Below, piece after piece: positions 5,077 to 6,909 of a stretch of DNA of 6,909 nt. Made by a program: the position numbers and the translations under genes. Under the pieces are notes generated by a model, which was not told the origin of the DNA, searched no databases, and saw only the letters and a program-made list of their open reading frames with translations. This stretch comes from an uncultured Elusimicrobium sp. (lineage in GTDB: Bacteria > Elusimicrobiota > Elusimicrobia > Elusimicrobiales > Elusimicrobiaceae), in assembly GCA_902767385.1 (NCBI GenBank), contig CACXHA010000085.1, forward strand, positions 1 through 6,909, read 5' to 3'. Position 1 is the stretch's first letter. Each line of letters opens with the position of its first letter.

Positions 5077-6909
5077 ATGAAAGCATTGCGGCTACTACTT
5101 GCTACCATTGTTTTTTTAAATGTACTTTTCGCCCCTGCGTTGGGGGCGGAAGGTTTGCCGTACAGTTTGGTGGATAAAAACCAGTACGATATTTTTGAAG
5201 AAGAACAACAGCGCGCCCGCGAACAAGAACTCTCTTTGGAAGAACCCCCTGATGATGCCGCGCTTTTGCAATACTCCGACGAGTTTTGGCGCCAAGCGGT
5301 AACCGCCGTAGAAGGTGCCTACAACTTAGATAAAGAGCCCGAACCCATCCCGGATTTGACGCTATTAAACCCCACGCTTTCTTTGCCTTTGTACGGAACC
5401 AGTATTGCGCTGACCGGGCGCTATGTGCTGGGGGTAGCGATGGCGGGCAAAAAATACAAAACCGACCCCAACAGTACCGTACAAAACCGCAACGACCACT
5501 CTATCCAAATGACCCAGCAAATGCAACTTAAAATGCAGGGTAAAATTTTAAACCGCGTGTTTGTGGATATTGACTATGATGACCAACGCGAAGAAGAGAA
5601 AACCATTTCCGTAGCGTACCGCGGTCAACCCGGAGAGGTAATCCAACTGGCGGAATTTGGCGACATCAATTTGGCTCTTCCCAAAACGGAATTTATTTCC
5701 TACGAAAAAGAGCTCTTTGGGGCCAAGATGCATTTGCAGCATAAAAATGCCAATTTGTATTTAATCGGTTCGCAAACCAAGGGGTCGAGCAAACAAAAAC
5801 GCTTTGTGGGTAGCAGTGTGTCGGAAATTGTTTCGTTGGAAGACAAAAACTACCTGCGCCGCACGTATTACGATTTGACGTTTGGCGGTAACGTAAAACC
5901 GCAAGTGCCCGGTTCCGGCATTCCCCCGGTGATACCGGTTTCCACCGCCCATACCGAGTGGGAACACGAGTTTGGCGGCATATCCGTAGGAACAGAAGAA
6001 ATTTATTTAGATAATAATGCGTCTGCATATACGTACGTTCCTATAGATAAGACAGCGGAAGATATTTTGGGGGGAGGGTCTTACACGGCCAAGTGGGAAT
6101 TGTTAACCCGCGGGATTGACTATACGGTGGATTACGCCCGCGGTATTATTGAGTTTAAACGTTCTATTAAAGCCGACGCAGCCATTGCGGTAGATTACGT
6201 AGGTACCACCGGCAACCGCCTTAGCGAAACCCAATTAGATCCTTCCAGCACGCCGGGTACTATTAAATTTATTAAAACACCTAATGACCGTTCCGTAGCT
6301 ACCGTAACAGATACGGAAACCGCCAACAAAATGGAACTAAAAACCTACTATAGCATTGGCGCGCAAAAAATCACGCCCGATAACGGAGCCGGAAATTTTA
6401 TTTTGCAACTGCAAGATGCCAACGGGCAATCCGCCGCCGGACAGTATTTTAATTATCCAACGGATATGGACATTGATTTTAATACCGGTATTTTTTATTT
6501 GAAGTACCGCATAAATGACCCAAGTTTGTATGACGTTACCCCGGTTTCTTCGCGCAACTTAAAATTTAAAATTCAGTATGAAAGCACCGTTAAAACCTAT
6601 TTTGTGGAAGCAGGGATGGTGGTGCAGTCCGAAACTGTCAAATTAAACGGCCGTACCTTATCGCGCAATAACGATTATTATATTGACTACACGTCCGGCT
6701 TTATTACGTTCTACAAGGGGGACCAAATTACCGAAAATTCCGTCATTGATATTAGCTATGACACCACCGGCGGGGAAAGTGCCAACAACTCGGTTATCGG
6801 CGGGCGGTTGGATTATCAACTCTTTAACAAAATTACGCTGGGTACCACGGTACTTAAAGAAGGGGGCGAAAAGCCAAAAACCGTCCCGCAGGTGGGTGCG
6901 TATACCAAA
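5077..6909 (+). CDS. Large secreted SprA-like (type IX translocon-like) envelope protein, 3' end outside window
   Basis: The frame is open for 611 residues to the window edge. A Sec signal peptide (MKALR, hydrophobic core 6-19, cleavage after ALGA at 24) is followed by a charged Glu/Gln-rich segment (35-57). Residues 143-270 resemble the N-terminal part of Bacteroidota SprA: QMQLKMQGKI, then IDYDDQRE, EVIQLAEFGDINLALP, YEKELFGAKMHLQ, a GSQTKGSSKQ strand and an RRTYYDL end. Two blocks then repeat the SprA-type pattern 'DY-(T/I)-(V/I)DY-x2-G-x-I-x-F' (340-384 and 519-562), with a related strand pair at 464-501 (DIDFNTGIFYL). After the second comes a barrel-like strand pair (VIGGRLDYQLFNKITLGTTVL). 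SprA forms the giant outer-membrane channel of type IX secretion. The likeness is recalled by eye, so another member of this strand-rich family is possible. The 5077 start gives the most classical signal peptide, with GAGGG (5059-5063) 13 bases upstream; ATG 5050 is the alternative, adding nine residues. Confidence 0.72.
   Translation, partial: MKALRLLLATIVFLNVLFAPALGAEGLPYSLVDKNQYDIFEEEQQRAREQELSLEEPPDDAALLQYSDEFWRQAVTAVEGAYNLDKEPEPIPDLTLLNPTLSLPLYGTSIALTGRYVLGVAMAGKKYKTDPNSTVQNRNDHSIQMTQQMQLKMQGKILNRVFVDIDYDDQREEEKTISVAYRGQPGEVIQLAEFGDINLALPKTEFISYEKELFGAKMHLQHKNANLYLIGSQTKGSSKQKRFVGSSVSEIVSLEDKNYLRRTYYDLTFGGNVKPQVPGSGIPPVIPVSTAHTEWEHEFGGISVGTEEIYLDNNASAYTYVPIDKTAEDILGGGSYTAKWELLTRGIDYTVDYARGIIEFKRSIKADAAIAVDYVGTTGNRLSETQLDPSSTPGTIKFIKTPNDRSVATVTDTETANKMELKTYYSIGAQKITPDNGAGNFILQLQDANGQSAAGQYFNYPTDMDIDFNTGIFYLKYRINDPSLYDVTPVSSRNLKFKIQYESTVKTYFVEAGMVVQSETVKLNGRTLSRNNDYYIDYTSGFITFYKGDQITENSVIDISYDTTGGESANNSVIGGRLDYQLFNKITLGTTVLKEGGEKPKTVPQVGAYTK

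Noticed and set aside
5548..6028. Minus-strand open frames within the SprA-like gene
   Set aside because: They are shadows of the uninterrupted plus-strand frame; no start signal or coding character was seen.

Overview
The window reads as chromosomal DNA of a Gram-negative, didermal bacterium. Three things show this: an LptF/LptG pair for lipopolysaccharide export, a secreted protein with features of an outer-membrane barrel, and Sec-type signal peptides. Several genes carry ordinary Shine-Dalgarno sites (AAGGAGA) and one has a sigma70-like -35/-10 pair, which argues against Bacteroidota, where such signals are usually weak or different. From overall style I lean towards a deep-branching phylum such as Elusimicrobiota, but this is an impression and not a demonstrated placement.

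Layout. Positions 1-288 (+) hold a tmRNA (ssrA) cut at its 5' end by the window edge, with tag reading frame, helix 5, two later hairpins and the 3' half of the tRNA-like domain. An apparent two-gene operon follows (+): a phosphoglucomutase/phosphomannomutase-type enzyme (324-1730) and a stand-alone CheY-like receiver (1733-2086). It ends at a strong hairpin at 2099-2132 that can act in both directions. On the minus strand, a small secreted protein of unknown function (2146-2697) has its own promoter and RBS. Upstream of it lies an lptF-lptG operon (4968 to 2795, minus), the two genes overlapping by one base. Divergent from lptF, a large gene (start near 5077, +) stays open to the right edge. 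It encodes at least 611 residues with a signal peptide and a plan resembling SprA, the outer-membrane translocon of the type IX secretion system.

How the genes fit together. LptF and LptG form the membrane part of the inner-membrane LPS extractor, phosphohexomutases commonly supply sugar phosphates for envelope glycans, and the SprA-like protein is a predicted envelope protein, so much of the window concerns cell-envelope building. The most interesting item is the SprA-like gene in what looks like a non-Bacteroidota genome. Next come the unusual tmRNA (tag ending Ala-Asn-Ala, G in the T-loop) and a possible leaderless lptF transcript. No mobile element, CRISPR array or other sign of recent transfer was seen, and there is no gene-free stretch above 300 bases outside the tmRNA.
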